DNA of 53,615 nucleotides, from NCBI GenBank assembly GCA_964518595.1, contig CAZFHA010000027.1:1-53615 (forward strand), read 5' to 3'. Positions 32,977 to 42,600 of the stretch are shown piece after piece. The stretch is from CAZFHA01 sp964518595. GTDB taxonomy: Bacteria > Bacillota > Clostridia > Saccharofermentanales > Saccharofermentanaceae. Below the pieces are notes generated by a model. It searched no databases. It saw nothing but the letters and a program-made list of their open reading frames with translations, and was not told where the DNA came from. The position numbers and the translations under genes were made by a program. Numbering within the stretch: the stretch's first letter is position 1; each line of letters begins with the position of its first letter.

Positions 32977-33771
32977 ATGCGAAAAGAAATCTACAATTTC
33001 ATTGAACCCTCAATTGAAGCCAGTCGGCTAAGTAAAGTTTATGACTTTATTATGATTATTGCTATTGTGGCCAGCTTAATTCCACTGGCTTTTAAAGACA
33101 GTATTCCTTTATTCGATACCATTGAACAAATTGCGCTGGTGATTTTTTTGTTTGACTATTTTTTGCGTTTAATAACGGCCGATTACAAGCTGCCGCATCT
33201 CGGGAAGCGAGCTTTTTTGGCTTATCCCTTTACTCCCATGGCGATCATTGATCTCTTGTCTATTTTACCGTCACTGAGCCTTGTTAGCAGTGGATTTCGT
33301 TTGCTAAGGCTGTTGAGGCTCCTGAGAATGATGCGTTTGTTTCGGGTCTTCAGGCTTCTGCGTTACTCTAAAAGCATTAAGCATATTACCAATGTTTTAA
33401 AGAAACAAAAAGCATCTTTAATTACCGTTGGCTGCATGGCTGTGGGCTATATTTTGCTTCTGGCTTTGATTATTTTCAATGTGGAGCCGGATACTTTTCA
33501 TAATTTTTTTGAAGCGGTTTATTGGGCTACAATTTCTCTTACCACAGTAGGTTATGGAGATATTTATCCGGTGACAGTGGGAGGAAGAATTATCACCATG
33601 ATTTCGGCCTTGGCAGGTATTGCTGTGGTAGCTTTACCCGCGGGTATTATTATTTCCGGTTATTTGGAAGAATTAAATAGTAATAAGAGTGAAAAAGACA
33701 CCCCAAAGGAAGCTGAGACAACTGATCCCAAGACCTCCGTGGTTTCAGAAGCCGATCAAAATCATAGGTAA
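32977..33771 (+). CDS. voltage-gated-type potassium channel
   Basis: ATG 32977 follows AAGGGAAGG; an upstream frame start at 32863 is not supported. The roughly 264-residue protein has six membrane segments. S4 has repeated Arg (SGFRLLRLLRLLRMMRLFRV, about residues 106-125), and the pore has the selectivity filter TVGYGD followed by a long inner helix (ISALAGIAVVALPAGIIISG). This is the KvAP-like bacterial Kv architecture. A Lys/Glu-rich C-terminal tail (KSEKDTPKEAETTDPK) follows. It is divergent from arsR with a short spacer. Confidence 0.9.
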   Translation: MRKEIYNFIEPSIEASRLSKVYDFIMIIAIVASLIPLAFKDSIPLFDTIEQIALVIFLFDYFLRLITADYKLPHLGKRAFLAYPFTPMAIIDLLSILPSLSLVSSGFRLLRLLRLLRMMRLFRVFRLLRYSKSIKHITNVLKKQKASLITVGCMAVGYILLLALIIFNVEPDTFHNFFEAVYWATISLTTVGYGDIYPVTVGGRIITMISALAGIAVVALPAGIIISGYLEELNSNKSEKDTPKEAETTDPKTSVVSEADQNHR

Positions 33772-33831
33772 CCTGTGAGGGAATAAAGGGTTATAACTTT
33801 GGGGGAATAGCCAGGCCACCAGAATAAGGGC

Positions 33832-33853
33832 TGCCCCGTGCTATAATGGGGCA
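33832..33853 (+). promoter_or_regulatory. extended -10 promoter inside an inverted repeat
   Basis: TGCTATAAT (33839-33847) is an extended -10, framed by perfect six-base arms TGCCCC (33832-33837) and GGGGCA (33848-33853). No -35 match was found at 17 bp. It is 17 bases before the start codon region, so it could drive or control the following gene. Confidence 0.4.
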
Positions 33854-33869
33854 ACAGGGAGGATCATGT

Positions 33870-34529
33870 ATGCAAGCTATTTTTGAAAGCGCTTTTGATG
33901 GAATTTATCTTGTTTCTATTTTGATTATGGGAATCTATATTTTAAAAAACAGTAAGGGTGAAAAACAGTTCCGCCTTTTCGGTGTTATGGCCTTAGTTTT
34001 GGGCTTGGGTGATGCCTTTCACCTTGTGCCAAGAGCCTATGCCTTGCTGACCGATGGCTTGGCGGCTCATACCACGGCCTTAGGCATTGGAAAGTTTATT
34101 ACCTCTATTACTATGACAGTTTTTTATGTTTTGCTCTATCATGTTTGGCGCAGTCGCTACAGCATAAAGCAGCGCTCCGGCCTAACAATAGTGGTCTACC
34201 TATTAGCAGGGCTGCGTATTGCACTTTGTCTCTTTCCTCAAAATGCCTGGCTGGAGTCAGATTCACCGGTGATTTGGGGCATCTACCGCAACTTGCCTTT
34301 TGCGGCCATGGGAATTTTGCTTATTGTTTTATTCTATCAAGAAGCGAAGAAACAGCAGGATAAAGATTTCCGTTTCATGTGGTTGGCTATCACCTTATCT
34401 TTCTTACTTTATGCCCCAGTGGTTTTGTGGGCCGATCAATTCCCGCTGGTGGGAATGCTAATGATCCCTAAAACTTTGGCTTATGTTTGGGTCGTTTGGA
34501 TGGGCCTTAAGGCTTGCCGAAAGGCCTAA
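33870..34529 (+). CDS. multi-pass membrane protein of unknown function
   Basis: ATG 33870 follows CAGGGAGGATC. The roughly 219-residue protein has about seven hydrophobic segments, with conserved-looking GLGDAFHLVPRAYALLTDG in the second to third. I do not recognise a family with certainty. The seven-helix layout with short charged loops could be a sensor or transporter. A perfect 12-bp hairpin terminator follows. Confidence 0.6.
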   Translation: MQAIFESAFDGIYLVSILIMGIYILKNSKGEKQFRLFGVMALVLGLGDAFHLVPRAYALLTDGLAAHTTALGIGKFITSITMTVFYVLLYHVWRSRYSIKQRSGLTIVVYLLAGLRIALCLFPQNAWLESDSPVIWGIYRNLPFAAMGILLIVLFYQEAKKQQDKDFRFMWLAITLSFLLYAPVVLWADQFPLVGMLMIPKTLAYVWVVWMGLKACRKA

Positions 34530-34598
34530 TGGGCTTAGGTAAGTATATTTTTCTTTACTTGTGACACAGATTTTTATAAACTTAACATGCTTAAAATT

Positions 34599-34633
34599 AT
34601 TGCAAAATCTTATAGGTAGATTTTGCAATTTTT
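34599..34633 (+). terminator. strong rho-independent terminator
   Basis: Perfect 12-bp stem ATTGCAAAATCT/AGATTTTGCAAT with a seven-base loop and a T-run. Confidence 0.85.
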
Positions 34634-34663
34634 ATATGAGGGAAATACGAGGAGAATAAGTGT

Positions 34664-36202
34664 ATGAGGCGTTGGATAGTGGGTATATTGCTGCTGCTGG
34701 TTTTGGCAGGTAGCATTGGTCTTGGATTTTTGCAAATCCGTCCGGAGGGACACATACCAGTCGAGGATAGAGCTGCTTATGAGCAGGTGATTTTAGATCT
34801 GGAGGCTCTGACAGATGTAGGCCCTCGAGTGGCAGGTAGTCCGGAGGGGACTGAGGCCAAAAATTGGCTGGTGAACAAAGTCGAAGCTCTAGGGCTCTCA
34901 CCGGAGATATTGCCATTCCAATTAGATGTTAAGGCGATTATTGATAGCTGGCAGGCGGATTATGATTCAAGCCCCAGTTGGAGAAATAAAATTGATACCT
35001 ATCTTTCAAATGGAAATTTTAAAGATATTGAAGAAATGGTACGCTATCAAACCCAGGCTGGTGACAAAGATAGTTTAACCCTTAATAATGTTCTCGTTAA
35101 GGTGGAAGTCCCCAAAGCCAGTTCTACTATTATGCTTGTATCACATTATGATAGTGTTGCCATGGGCCCCGGAGCTGCGGACGATGGTCTGGCTGTAACC
35201 GGTATGCTTCAAGTATTAAAAGAAGTTTTAGCACAGCGGGACAACCTTAAGAATAATGTCTACTTTTTATTCACCGACGGAGAGGAACAAGGCCTTTTGG
35301 GAGCCGCTGACTTCGTCCAGGAATATCCACAGTATCAGGAAGAAATTAAGCTGGTCATGAACTTTGAAGCTAGGGGAAACTCCGGTGCTCTTTTGATGTT
35401 TGAGACTTCCAATTATAATTATGAGCTAGTAAAAGCTTATGCAGCCAATAGCTTTCAGCCTACTTCAACTTCTGTAGCTACGGCGGTATATAAGCTTATG
35501 CCTAATGGGACGGATTTTACAGAATTCATTAACGCCAACTATCAGGGATTGAATTTTGCCATGATTGAGGGTGCTGAGCATTACCATAAGCCAACAGATA
35601 CCGTGGAGAACTTGGCTAAAGATACCGCTTTCCAATACTATAAAACAATCCAGAGCTTAACTTCAGCCTTCGCCCAAGAGGATTTAAGCCAAATGGGGCA
35701 TAGGCAGGAAGGGGTATTTTTTACTTTTGGGCGTGGCAATTTGATAGTTATGCCCGCTGGGGTAGCTTTGGGACTGAGTTTTCTACCACTTCTTTTGGCA
35801 CTTGTACTGCTGTGCCTTGCTCTTTTTTACGAAAAACTTCGTGGTAAGGCTCTGGCAAAGCGGCTGCTACCATTAACGTTTCTAGGTGGCTTGCCAGTTT
35901 TGGTGGGACTGTTTTTTCTACCGGGGAGTTATTTGTTTTTTATACCTGCCCTGGGAATGCTTATGGTGCAAATGGTTCTTACCTGGCCTAAAAAGTCCTA
36001 CCCAATTTTAGCGGCAGTGCTATTGGCATTGACTCTTGTAGCGACAGTACTATTGTTTACACCGATTGTCTTTTTGATTCAAGTAGCCTTGGGATACTGG
36101 TACATAACCTTAGTGTTAGCCCTTGTTCCATTTGTACCGCTCTGCCTATATGCAGGAAGAGTTTTACGGCAACTGAAAGGCGAAGTGCTTTCCGCTACGT
36201 GA
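34664..36202 (+). CDS. membrane-bound M28 family zinc peptidase
   Basis: The 512-residue protein has an N-terminal membrane segment (6-23) and an extracytoplasmic M28 domain. Metal-site residues are H161 and D163 (SHYDS), D173/D174 (GPGAADDG), E207/E208 (FTDGEEQG), E235 (MNFEARG) and the last His in AEHYHKPTDT. About five or six membrane helices occupy residues 360-505. This mirrors Ermp1/FXNA-like peptidases. It should trim N-terminal residues from peptides at the outer membrane face. Start ATG 34664 has GAGGAGAA upstream. Confidence 0.85.
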   Translation: MRRWIVGILLLLVLAGSIGLGFLQIRPEGHIPVEDRAAYEQVILDLEALTDVGPRVAGSPEGTEAKNWLVNKVEALGLSPEILPFQLDVKAIIDSWQADYDSSPSWRNKIDTYLSNGNFKDIEEMVRYQTQAGDKDSLTLNNVLVKVEVPKASSTIMLVSHYDSVAMGPGAADDGLAVTGMLQVLKEVLAQRDNLKNNVYFLFTDGEEQGLLGAADFVQEYPQYQEEIKLVMNFEARGNSGALLMFETSNYNYELVKAYAANSFQPTSTSVATAVYKLMPNGTDFTEFINANYQGLNFAMIEGAEHYHKPTDTVENLAKDTAFQYYKTIQSLTSAFAQEDLSQMGHRQEGVFFTFGRGNLIVMPAGVALGLSFLPLLLALVLLCLALFYEKLRGKALAKRLLPLTFLGGLPVLVGLFFLPGSYLFFIPALGMLMVQMVLTWPKKSYPILAAVLLALTLVATVLLFTPIVFLIQVALGYWYITLVLALVPFVPLCLYAGRVLRQLKGEVLSAT

Positions 36203-36265
36203 TGGTAGTAAGAACGATTTATCAGATAATAAATGAAGTTATGAAAATGGGGGAGTTAACCTGCT

Positions 36266-36448
36266 ATGAAACAGGAAAAAGGTTTGTCTAAAGGAGCACT
36301 GTTGGAACAAGAGGCCGAAGAGAAAATTTCCAAGATGGAGGAAAATGATTATGTCTTTCCGCATCCACTTAAGCGCAGAGACTATATTATTATTGGTCTG
36401 TTAGTAGTTATCGGCATTATTTTACTACTTTGGGGGGTGTATTTATGA
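36266..36448 (+). CDS. 60-residue single-pass membrane protein, NCS1 permease partner
   Basis: The protein has a charged N-terminal half (KGALLEQEAEEKISKMEENDY) and one hydrophobic helix near residues 40-58 (DYIIIGLLVVIGIILLLWGV). The ribosome site GGGGGAG is upstream of ATG 36266. It overlaps the permease start by four bases (ATGA), so translation is coupled. It is probably a small accessory subunit or folding partner; I know no named family for it. Confidence 0.6.
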   Translation: MKQEKGLSKGALLEQEAEEKISKMEENDYVFPHPLKRRDYIIIGLLVVIGIILLLWGVYL

Positions 36449-37881
36449 GTATAAGGGGAGAAACTGTTGATAAACAAATGGAAAAAGAAGCCCATTTTGG
36501 GATGATTCCCATTCTAAAAAGCGGCCGAATTTACGGGTTCTTAGATGCTTTTTTAGTGCTGTCCGGTTATTGTATTGCTACTTGGAGCTACACCCAAGGC
36601 GTGTACCTTACTACCTTAGTTGGATTTAAGCAGCTCCTCATTGGAGCTTTTGTAGGTGCGCTTGTCATGCTGGCAATTTATCAGCTTCCGGTTATACTAT
36701 CTGTTCGTTATGGTATTGATATTTGGGTTTGGCTTAGGACTGTTTTTGGACAAAAGGGAGTTAAATTTGTTGCTATTGTTATATTGCTGATAAATTTCCC
36801 CTGGTACGCTGTCTGTGCCGACCTATTTGCCTCCTCTATGACGAATTTGGCCAAGGTAATGGGCATTACATTACCCTCCCAGTCACATCTGTTTTTAGCT
36901 ATTTTGTGTGTTGTGGCGGGTAGCTTTATTGCTCTTCGTGGTCTAAAGGCCATTACTCGCACTACCAGGATTCTTGTCCCTTTGCTACTTTTAGTCGGAG
37001 CGGTGGTAATGTATATTGGTTTTACTTCAGTATCTTGGTCCGGAGTTTGGGAATATCGTCCGCAGAATACCGGCTATGCCGACAACTTGATTCCCTATAT
37101 TATTTCCATTGAGGCAAACTTTGCTTTTGTTATTACTTTAGTGGGTGGAATGGCCGGTATTCCTCGGTTATGTAAGACCGAGAGGGGCGGGTACTGGGCA
37201 GGGGTATTGGGCCAGGGTATTTCCGGATCATTTTTTGTAATCCTGGGAGCCGTTATGGCTATTGCTATGGAGCAAATTACCGGCCAAGTGACCGATGATC
37301 CTACTATTATGTTGGCAACCCTCTCTGTACCGGCTCTGGCAACAGCGTCACTTTTACTTGTGGCTTTTGCCAACATTGGTACCCAGGCGGTAGGATCGTA
37401 TATTTATGGTGTAATGGTAAAGTCTACTTTTAAGTCAGCCAATTACCGAATCGTGGTTGCCATTTTGGCCTTTTACATCATTCTCTTTTGCATCTGGGGT
37501 AGAATTATCGAATTCTTTGGTTCTTTTCTTACTATCAGTGCGGCTATTTATGCTCCGCTGGCGGCACTCTTATTTGTGGACTTCTTTTTTGTCCGCCGCC
37601 AAAAACTAGGACTACGTTCAGCCTTTGGATTACCGGGATACAAGGCCTATCACTATAGTTATGGTTTTAATGTGGTAGGATTTGCTTGCCTGCTACTTGG
37701 GGCAGCAATGTCTTGGCTGATCTATAACCCTTTGCTGGGGGAGATCTATCAACCCTTTTTGTTTTCCCTTACCCCCACAGGATTTTCCTTTTTAGCCACC
37801 GGTATTCTGTATTTGGGTTTGAGTTATATTAAACCTTTGCGACGTTACCTGTTGGCGGATCGTCTGGAGATAACGGTCTAA
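36445..37881 (+). CDS. NCS1-family nucleobase/allantoin-type permease
   Basis: ATG 36445 follows GGGGGGTG within the small-protein gene. The 478-residue protein has about 12 membrane segments and resembles the NCS1 (cytosine, purine, thiamine, allantoin) transporters: FGMIPILKSGRIYGFLDAFL at the start, SGYCIATWSY in helix 1, and WGRIIEFFGSFLTISAAIYA later. Substrate unknown. The preceding 60-residue protein is coupled to it, an arrangement seen in some transporters with small subunits. No metabolic enzyme sits beside it. Confidence 0.8.
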   Translation: MSIRGETVDKQMEKEAHFGMIPILKSGRIYGFLDAFLVLSGYCIATWSYTQGVYLTTLVGFKQLLIGAFVGALVMLAIYQLPVILSVRYGIDIWVWLRTVFGQKGVKFVAIVILLINFPWYAVCADLFASSMTNLAKVMGITLPSQSHLFLAILCVVAGSFIALRGLKAITRTTRILVPLLLLVGAVVMYIGFTSVSWSGVWEYRPQNTGYADNLIPYIISIEANFAFVITLVGGMAGIPRLCKTERGGYWAGVLGQGISGSFFVILGAVMAIAMEQITGQVTDDPTIMLATLSVPALATASLLLVAFANIGTQAVGSYIYGVMVKSTFKSANYRIVVAILAFYIILFCIWGRIIEFFGSFLTISAAIYAPLAALLFVDFFFVRRQKLGLRSAFGLPGYKAYHYSYGFNVVGFACLLLGAAMSWLIYNPLLGEIYQPFLFSLTPTGFSFLATGILYLGLSYIKPLRRYLLADRLEITV

Positions 37882-37963
37882 ATAAGTCTAGCCGTAGTAA
37901 TTGCTTGCTACCTTTTCGGGTGTGGGGATTTCGGTAAAAATAAGCTTCAGGAGTTAGGGAGAC

Positions 37964-39262
37964 ATGAAAAAGAGCAAAGACAACACTACCCCTTTTGATC
38001 GTCATAGAATACCGCCAAAACAAAATGTATTTCTGACGCCTTTTATTTGGGGAATTTGCTGGATTCTGACAAGGAAACAGCGCTTACGTATTAAAAAGAT
38101 AGGCATGAAGGGTTTAAAACCTCCCTATTTGGTTTTGGGTAATCACTTAGCCTTCATGGACTTCTTGGTAACACCTTTGACCTTATTTCCTCGCCGAGCC
38201 AATTATGTTTCGGAATTGGAAGGTTTTGAAGCCTATGGGGAAACACTCTATCGACAGATTGGCTGTCTGGGAACAAGAAAGTTTATTTATGATATTGCTC
38301 TTATTAAGAATATCAAACGTGTGATGGAGCGCCGGGGGATTTTGGTTCTATATCCAGAGGCTCGTTATGCAAACGTAGGCACCTCATCAGAACTACCTGA
38401 TTCTGTAGCAAAATTGGTAAAATGGTTGAAGGTTCCCGTGGTGGTTTTGCGTATGAAAGGGAATTATCTTCAGTCCCCTATCTGGAATCTTCATAAACGC
38501 CCCGGAGTAAGACTTGAGGCCACGCTGGAAAAAGTATTTGACGCGAAGGCAATTCAGGAATTATCTCCGGAAGAAATCTCTGATTGTCTAGGGAAAAAAC
38601 TACGACATGATGAATATGCTTGGCAATATGAGCATGGTATGAAAATCAATTATGACAAGAGAGCCGAGGGGCTTGAGGCGGTGCTCTATCTCTGCCCAAT
38701 CTGTAAGGCGGAATTCCAGATGGCGGCTATGAATGCAGAATTAGTTTGCCAGCAGTGTCAGTCCCGTTGGGAATTAACGGAGCTTGGCCAAATTAACGTT
38801 ATGGGTGATGTAAAAGGCAAAGGATACACGGAAAGAAAAAGCTTTACCCATATTCCGGATTGGTACGAATGGCAGAGACAAGAAGTTATTAGCGAAATTG
38901 ATTTGGGTGATTATCGTTTAGAACAGGAAGTTCTGGTTGAGGCTCTACCCAATGCAAAGAAGTTTATTCCTCTGGGTAAGGGGATTCTGAGTCATAATAG
39001 AAGTGGTTTTTCTCTACTATATTATGATGAGAGCCAGGAGAAGCAAGACTTGTTTTTCCCCTCTCAGGGGATGACTTCGATACACACGGAATACGATTAC
39101 CGAGGAAAAGGGCCTTGCGTTGTATTGTCTACTTTGGATAATAGTTATTTCCTGTTTTCCAGAGATTTGAAATTCAATGTTACGAAAATTCAATTTGCAA
39201 CCGAGTACTTTTATAACCTTAGTAAGGGGGAAAAGAAGCCGGAGGCCGAATCGCAATTGTGA
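37964..39262 (+). CDS. 1-acyl-glycerol-3-phosphate acyltransferase-like protein with zinc ribbon and C-terminal domain
   Basis: The 432-residue protein has an N-terminal PlsC-type domain with NHLAFMD (H-x4-D, residues 60-66) and YPEAR (about 143-147). A C-x2-C ... C-x2-C zinc ribbon (LCPICKAEF, LVCQQCQSRW) lies near 244-268, and then an extra roughly 150-residue domain. The last part has Trp/Tyr- and Phe-rich strands of unknown role. It likely transfers an acyl chain to a lipid precursor, but the extra domains are unlike standard PlsC (about 200-240 residues). It overlaps no gene and has its own ribosome site AGGGAGACATG. Confidence 0.7.
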   Translation: MKKSKDNTTPFDRHRIPPKQNVFLTPFIWGICWILTRKQRLRIKKIGMKGLKPPYLVLGNHLAFMDFLVTPLTLFPRRANYVSELEGFEAYGETLYRQIGCLGTRKFIYDIALIKNIKRVMERRGILVLYPEARYANVGTSSELPDSVAKLVKWLKVPVVVLRMKGNYLQSPIWNLHKRPGVRLEATLEKVFDAKAIQELSPEEISDCLGKKLRHDEYAWQYEHGMKINYDKRAEGLEAVLYLCPICKAEFQMAAMNAELVCQQCQSRWELTELGQINVMGDVKGKGYTERKSFTHIPDWYEWQRQEVISEIDLGDYRLEQEVLVEALPNAKKFIPLGKGILSHNRSGFSLLYYDESQEKQDLFFPSQGMTSIHTEYDYRGKGPCVVLSTLDNSYFLFSRDLKFNVTKIQFATEYFYNLSKGEKKPEAESQL

Positions 39263-39335
39263 TATAATCAGACTATCTTCCTGCTCTCAATCTGAGGCAT
39301 AGGAGATAAGTTTAGATTTGATAAGGAGGCATCCT

Positions 39336-39521
39336 ATGAATCCAGATAAAGTCATTTGTCCCTGCAAAGATGTTACTAAGGGCGATATTTTAAAGGCTAT
39401 TAAAAAAGGTGCTGATAGCTATAAGGATATTCAGAAGGAAACCAAGGCCGGAACTAAGTGTGGGAAATGCGAAAAGGATATTAAGCATTTTCTTAAAAAG
39501 CATAAAGACGATTTTACTTGA
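39336..39521 (+). CDS. BFD-like [2Fe-2S]-binding protein
   Basis: ATG 39336 has AAGGAGG seven bases upstream. The 61-residue protein (MNPDKVICPCKDVTKGDILK, ending KHKDDFT) carries cysteines C8 and C10 (ICPC) and C42 and C45 (KCGKC), the four [2Fe-2S] ligands of the bacterioferritin-associated ferredoxin-like fold. Basic C-terminus (HFLKKHK). It likely donates electrons to an unknown partner. A very strong hairpin follows. Confidence 0.85.
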   Translation: MNPDKVICPCKDVTKGDILKAIKKGADSYKDIQKETKAGTKCGKCEKDIKHFLKKHKDDFT

Positions 39522-39536
39522 TCTTAGATTCGGATT

Positions 39537-39584
39537 ACAGAAAAAAGAGGCACTTCACAGCTGTGAAAGGCCTCTTTTTTCTGT
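39537..39584 (+). terminator. very long terminator hairpin after BFD-like gene
   Basis: A perfect 15-bp stem (ACAGAAAAAAGAGGC with GCCTCTTTTTTCTGT) encloses a further CTTCACAG/CTGTGAA inner palindrome with one bulged A. It may act on both strands, facing the convergent LRR/MucBP gene. Confidence 0.85.
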
Positions 39585-39629
39585 ACTTGATAGGGTGTAG
39601 TTCCGTAAAACTATTGCACCTCAGAAGAT

Positions 39630-42600
39630 TTAACCTTCTTTATCGGTCTTTTTTCTCCGCCGAAAAACAATAAGGATAATCGCTCCGGCTGCTCCAACAG
39701 CTACAACACCCAAAATAATCCAGATACCTTGGCTGACTTCGCCGGTTTTGGAGATAATATTATCTGTTTTTTGGTAGTGATAGGTAACCTTTTGCGACTG
39801 ATCGGTATAGGTTCCCTGAGGATTCCCTTCCACTTTAACAAAGGTATAGCCGGTAAAGGCCTTTTGTTCTGTTTGGTAAGGAAGACCGATATCTTGACCC
39901 TTGAGGGTGATATTGGCGGTGAGGGACTTGCCGTCTTGATCAAGGTAGCTAACCACAATGTCTCCCCCTAGGCGTCCGGGGTTAACATCACTTTTTTTGT
40001 AAAAATAAGTAATAACTTGCTCCTGATCGGTGTAGAGACCATTTTCAGAGCCTTCGGTCTTGAACCAGCTGTAGCCCTCTATGGCAGTTGCTGAAACCTG
40101 ATACTTCTCACTGATAAGCCCGCTTTGCTTCAGATCAGGCTGGATACTATTACCTTCAGCGTCCAAGTATTTTACAATAATATAACCATAATTTGCCGGA
40201 GGATTTTCTTTTTGGAAGCGGCAGGTATATACCTGAGCCTGCAAAGAAAAGATCCCATTAACTTCTGTGGTCGCAGCTTCTGCCAGTGGCTGAGCCGAGG
40301 CAGGGTCTATGGCGCTGGCTGCTTGTGGGAGGGATTCAACTTGAAGAAACCTGTATCCACTAAAGCCCGGAATGGAATAGCTATAAGTCTGGGTAACCTT
40401 TCCGGTGAGGACAACGTCTTGAGAAAGGGTGTTGCCATCTTGATCCAAGAATTTAATGGTAACAGGTGCTGCTGTCTTCAGGGTATATACATAGGTGACT
40501 GTCTGAGGAGTATAGGTAAAGGTGCCGGTGGCGTTACCTTCAATGCGAAGAAGCTGGTAATTTTCGAAGGTCTTTTCTGCGCTGGTATAGGCCGTGGTAA
40601 CTTTGCCTGAAAGGGAGACGGCTGTTTCTAAAGGGCTGCCCTGATCATTTACATAGTTAACAGTAATGGCTGCACCGGCTTTTAGGGTATAGACATAGGT
40701 GACAGTTTGAGGATCATAGGTGAAGGTGCCGGTGGCACTGCCGTCCACGCGGACAAGCTCATAATCATCAAAATCTTTGGCTGAGCTATTATAAGTAGCA
40801 CCTGGATTACCCACGAGATCTTCTTCATCCAGAATTGTTCCATCCTCTGTTGTGTATTGCACGGTAACGGCATTATTAGGCACCGGCGGTGGTTCAGCGG
40901 TGCTAAAAATTCGCTCTTGGTAAGAGAAACTGATGGTCTCCCCAGGGTTTAAAGTGGTTCGGGAAGGGCCAAAATACATACCGCTATCTACACCCATAGC
41001 TAAAGCTGTGTCAGCAGCAACCCCAAAGGTGGTGGACACTCCATTAAGATTATTTTCAAGGTCGTTAACATTCATAATATGGTATCTGCCAGCATAGGCC
41101 TTGGTGGTTCCGGTAAGAGGCTCACCGTAAAGCATAAAGGTGCCTGACTTCATGTATACACCGCCACTTCCGGTGGCGTAGAGATTAATATAGTCATCAC
41201 TATTAAGCTGTGTATCAATCCGAGTCAATAGAGCCAGATCGGCAAGGGGGTTAGCAGTTACATTGGTGGATTCTATCAGATGACGAATTTCACCGCCAGC
41301 AGTTACCCAAGTGGTGATAGTGATATCTAAGCCAAGGGTGGTGTGATAGATCTTTTTAAGCATCTCGCTGCCATCAGCATTCTGCTTCATGTAAATCTCA
41401 GCGGCACCAGTATAAACAAAGTTTTCATAGGAAGAGTTGCCCAGTTTGTTGTACCAGAGATTTGATAACGTTCCAGCTCCTCCATAGTAAGTATATGTAT
41501 AAATTTCCCCGGTGGTTAGATTAGTAACTTTATGGTTTTCGTTTAGGTAGAGAGGGCTCTTTGAGCTGGATTCATTAATCCCAGAATCAATCCGGAAATT
41601 AATTCCATTTCGGCTAAAACTATTAGAAATAAGGTTATTGGTTTGGGCGGTGAAATCAGGCAAGCGCAGCCATTCATCGACCCCTGCCAGGACAGTCACA
41701 GGGTATGAAATGGAATAGCTAATACTGGGGATGCCAAAATTTAGTGAGGATGTTAACGTTCTCAGCCCCGGGGTTAACCAAGTAATTTCTGTAGTGTTTG
41801 TCAAGGTATAATCAACACCGCTGACCCCTGGTATGACATAGGGGATCGGTGAACCAGAGTAATCTATCAAAGCAGGAATGGTAGTGGATTGATTGACTGT
41901 AGCCCGTGCACTTCCAGCTATAATTTGATTTGTAATGTCAAAATGTGCCCCCGAGGACACTCCGGAAAGCTGTAAATTCTGCAGATTAGTAAAGTAGTTA
42001 TTCTGCAAATTAATGTCTGCGACTAAGGGCAAATTAGTTAAACTGATCTGGGATAAATGGTTATTGTATAAATACAGAGACTGAACTAGAGGTAAGTCGT
42101 TCATTTGGAGAGTGCTTAGTTGAGTATTATTACTGCAGTCCAGAGATGTTAAAGCTGGCAGATTGGCTATTTGCAGTTCTTCCAAAGCCGTATTATTACC
42201 TATGTTTATGTTATTCAGGAGGGGAAGATCCTTAATCGTAAGGGATCTAAGCAAAGGATTTCCAACTAAATAAAAACTAGTTAGATTTGGTAAATTGGTA
42301 AGATTTAGCGATAGAGCATTACTTTCGACAATACCTAGACTTTGGAGATTAGAGAAAACAGAGAAATCGTAGGTAGATAGATCTAGGCCGGGTATGGATA
42401 AATAAAATGACTGCATGTTTGTGGCATACTCTAAGCCCTTTAGATCAATGTCTAGCGGTGTGGAAGAGTATAGAGAAAATGAGTTCATTAACAGCATTTG
42501 CTCCTTAGTAATCTCCTCAATGGTGATTCCTAAGTATTGGGCAACTTGCTCCTGCAATAATGGGTCGGGCATCCAATCACTGAGCACCTCGGTAGCAGGC

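Noticed and set aside
40125..40610. 161-residue frame on the plus strand within the MucBP gene
   Set aside because: Shadow of the repeat-rich coding strand.
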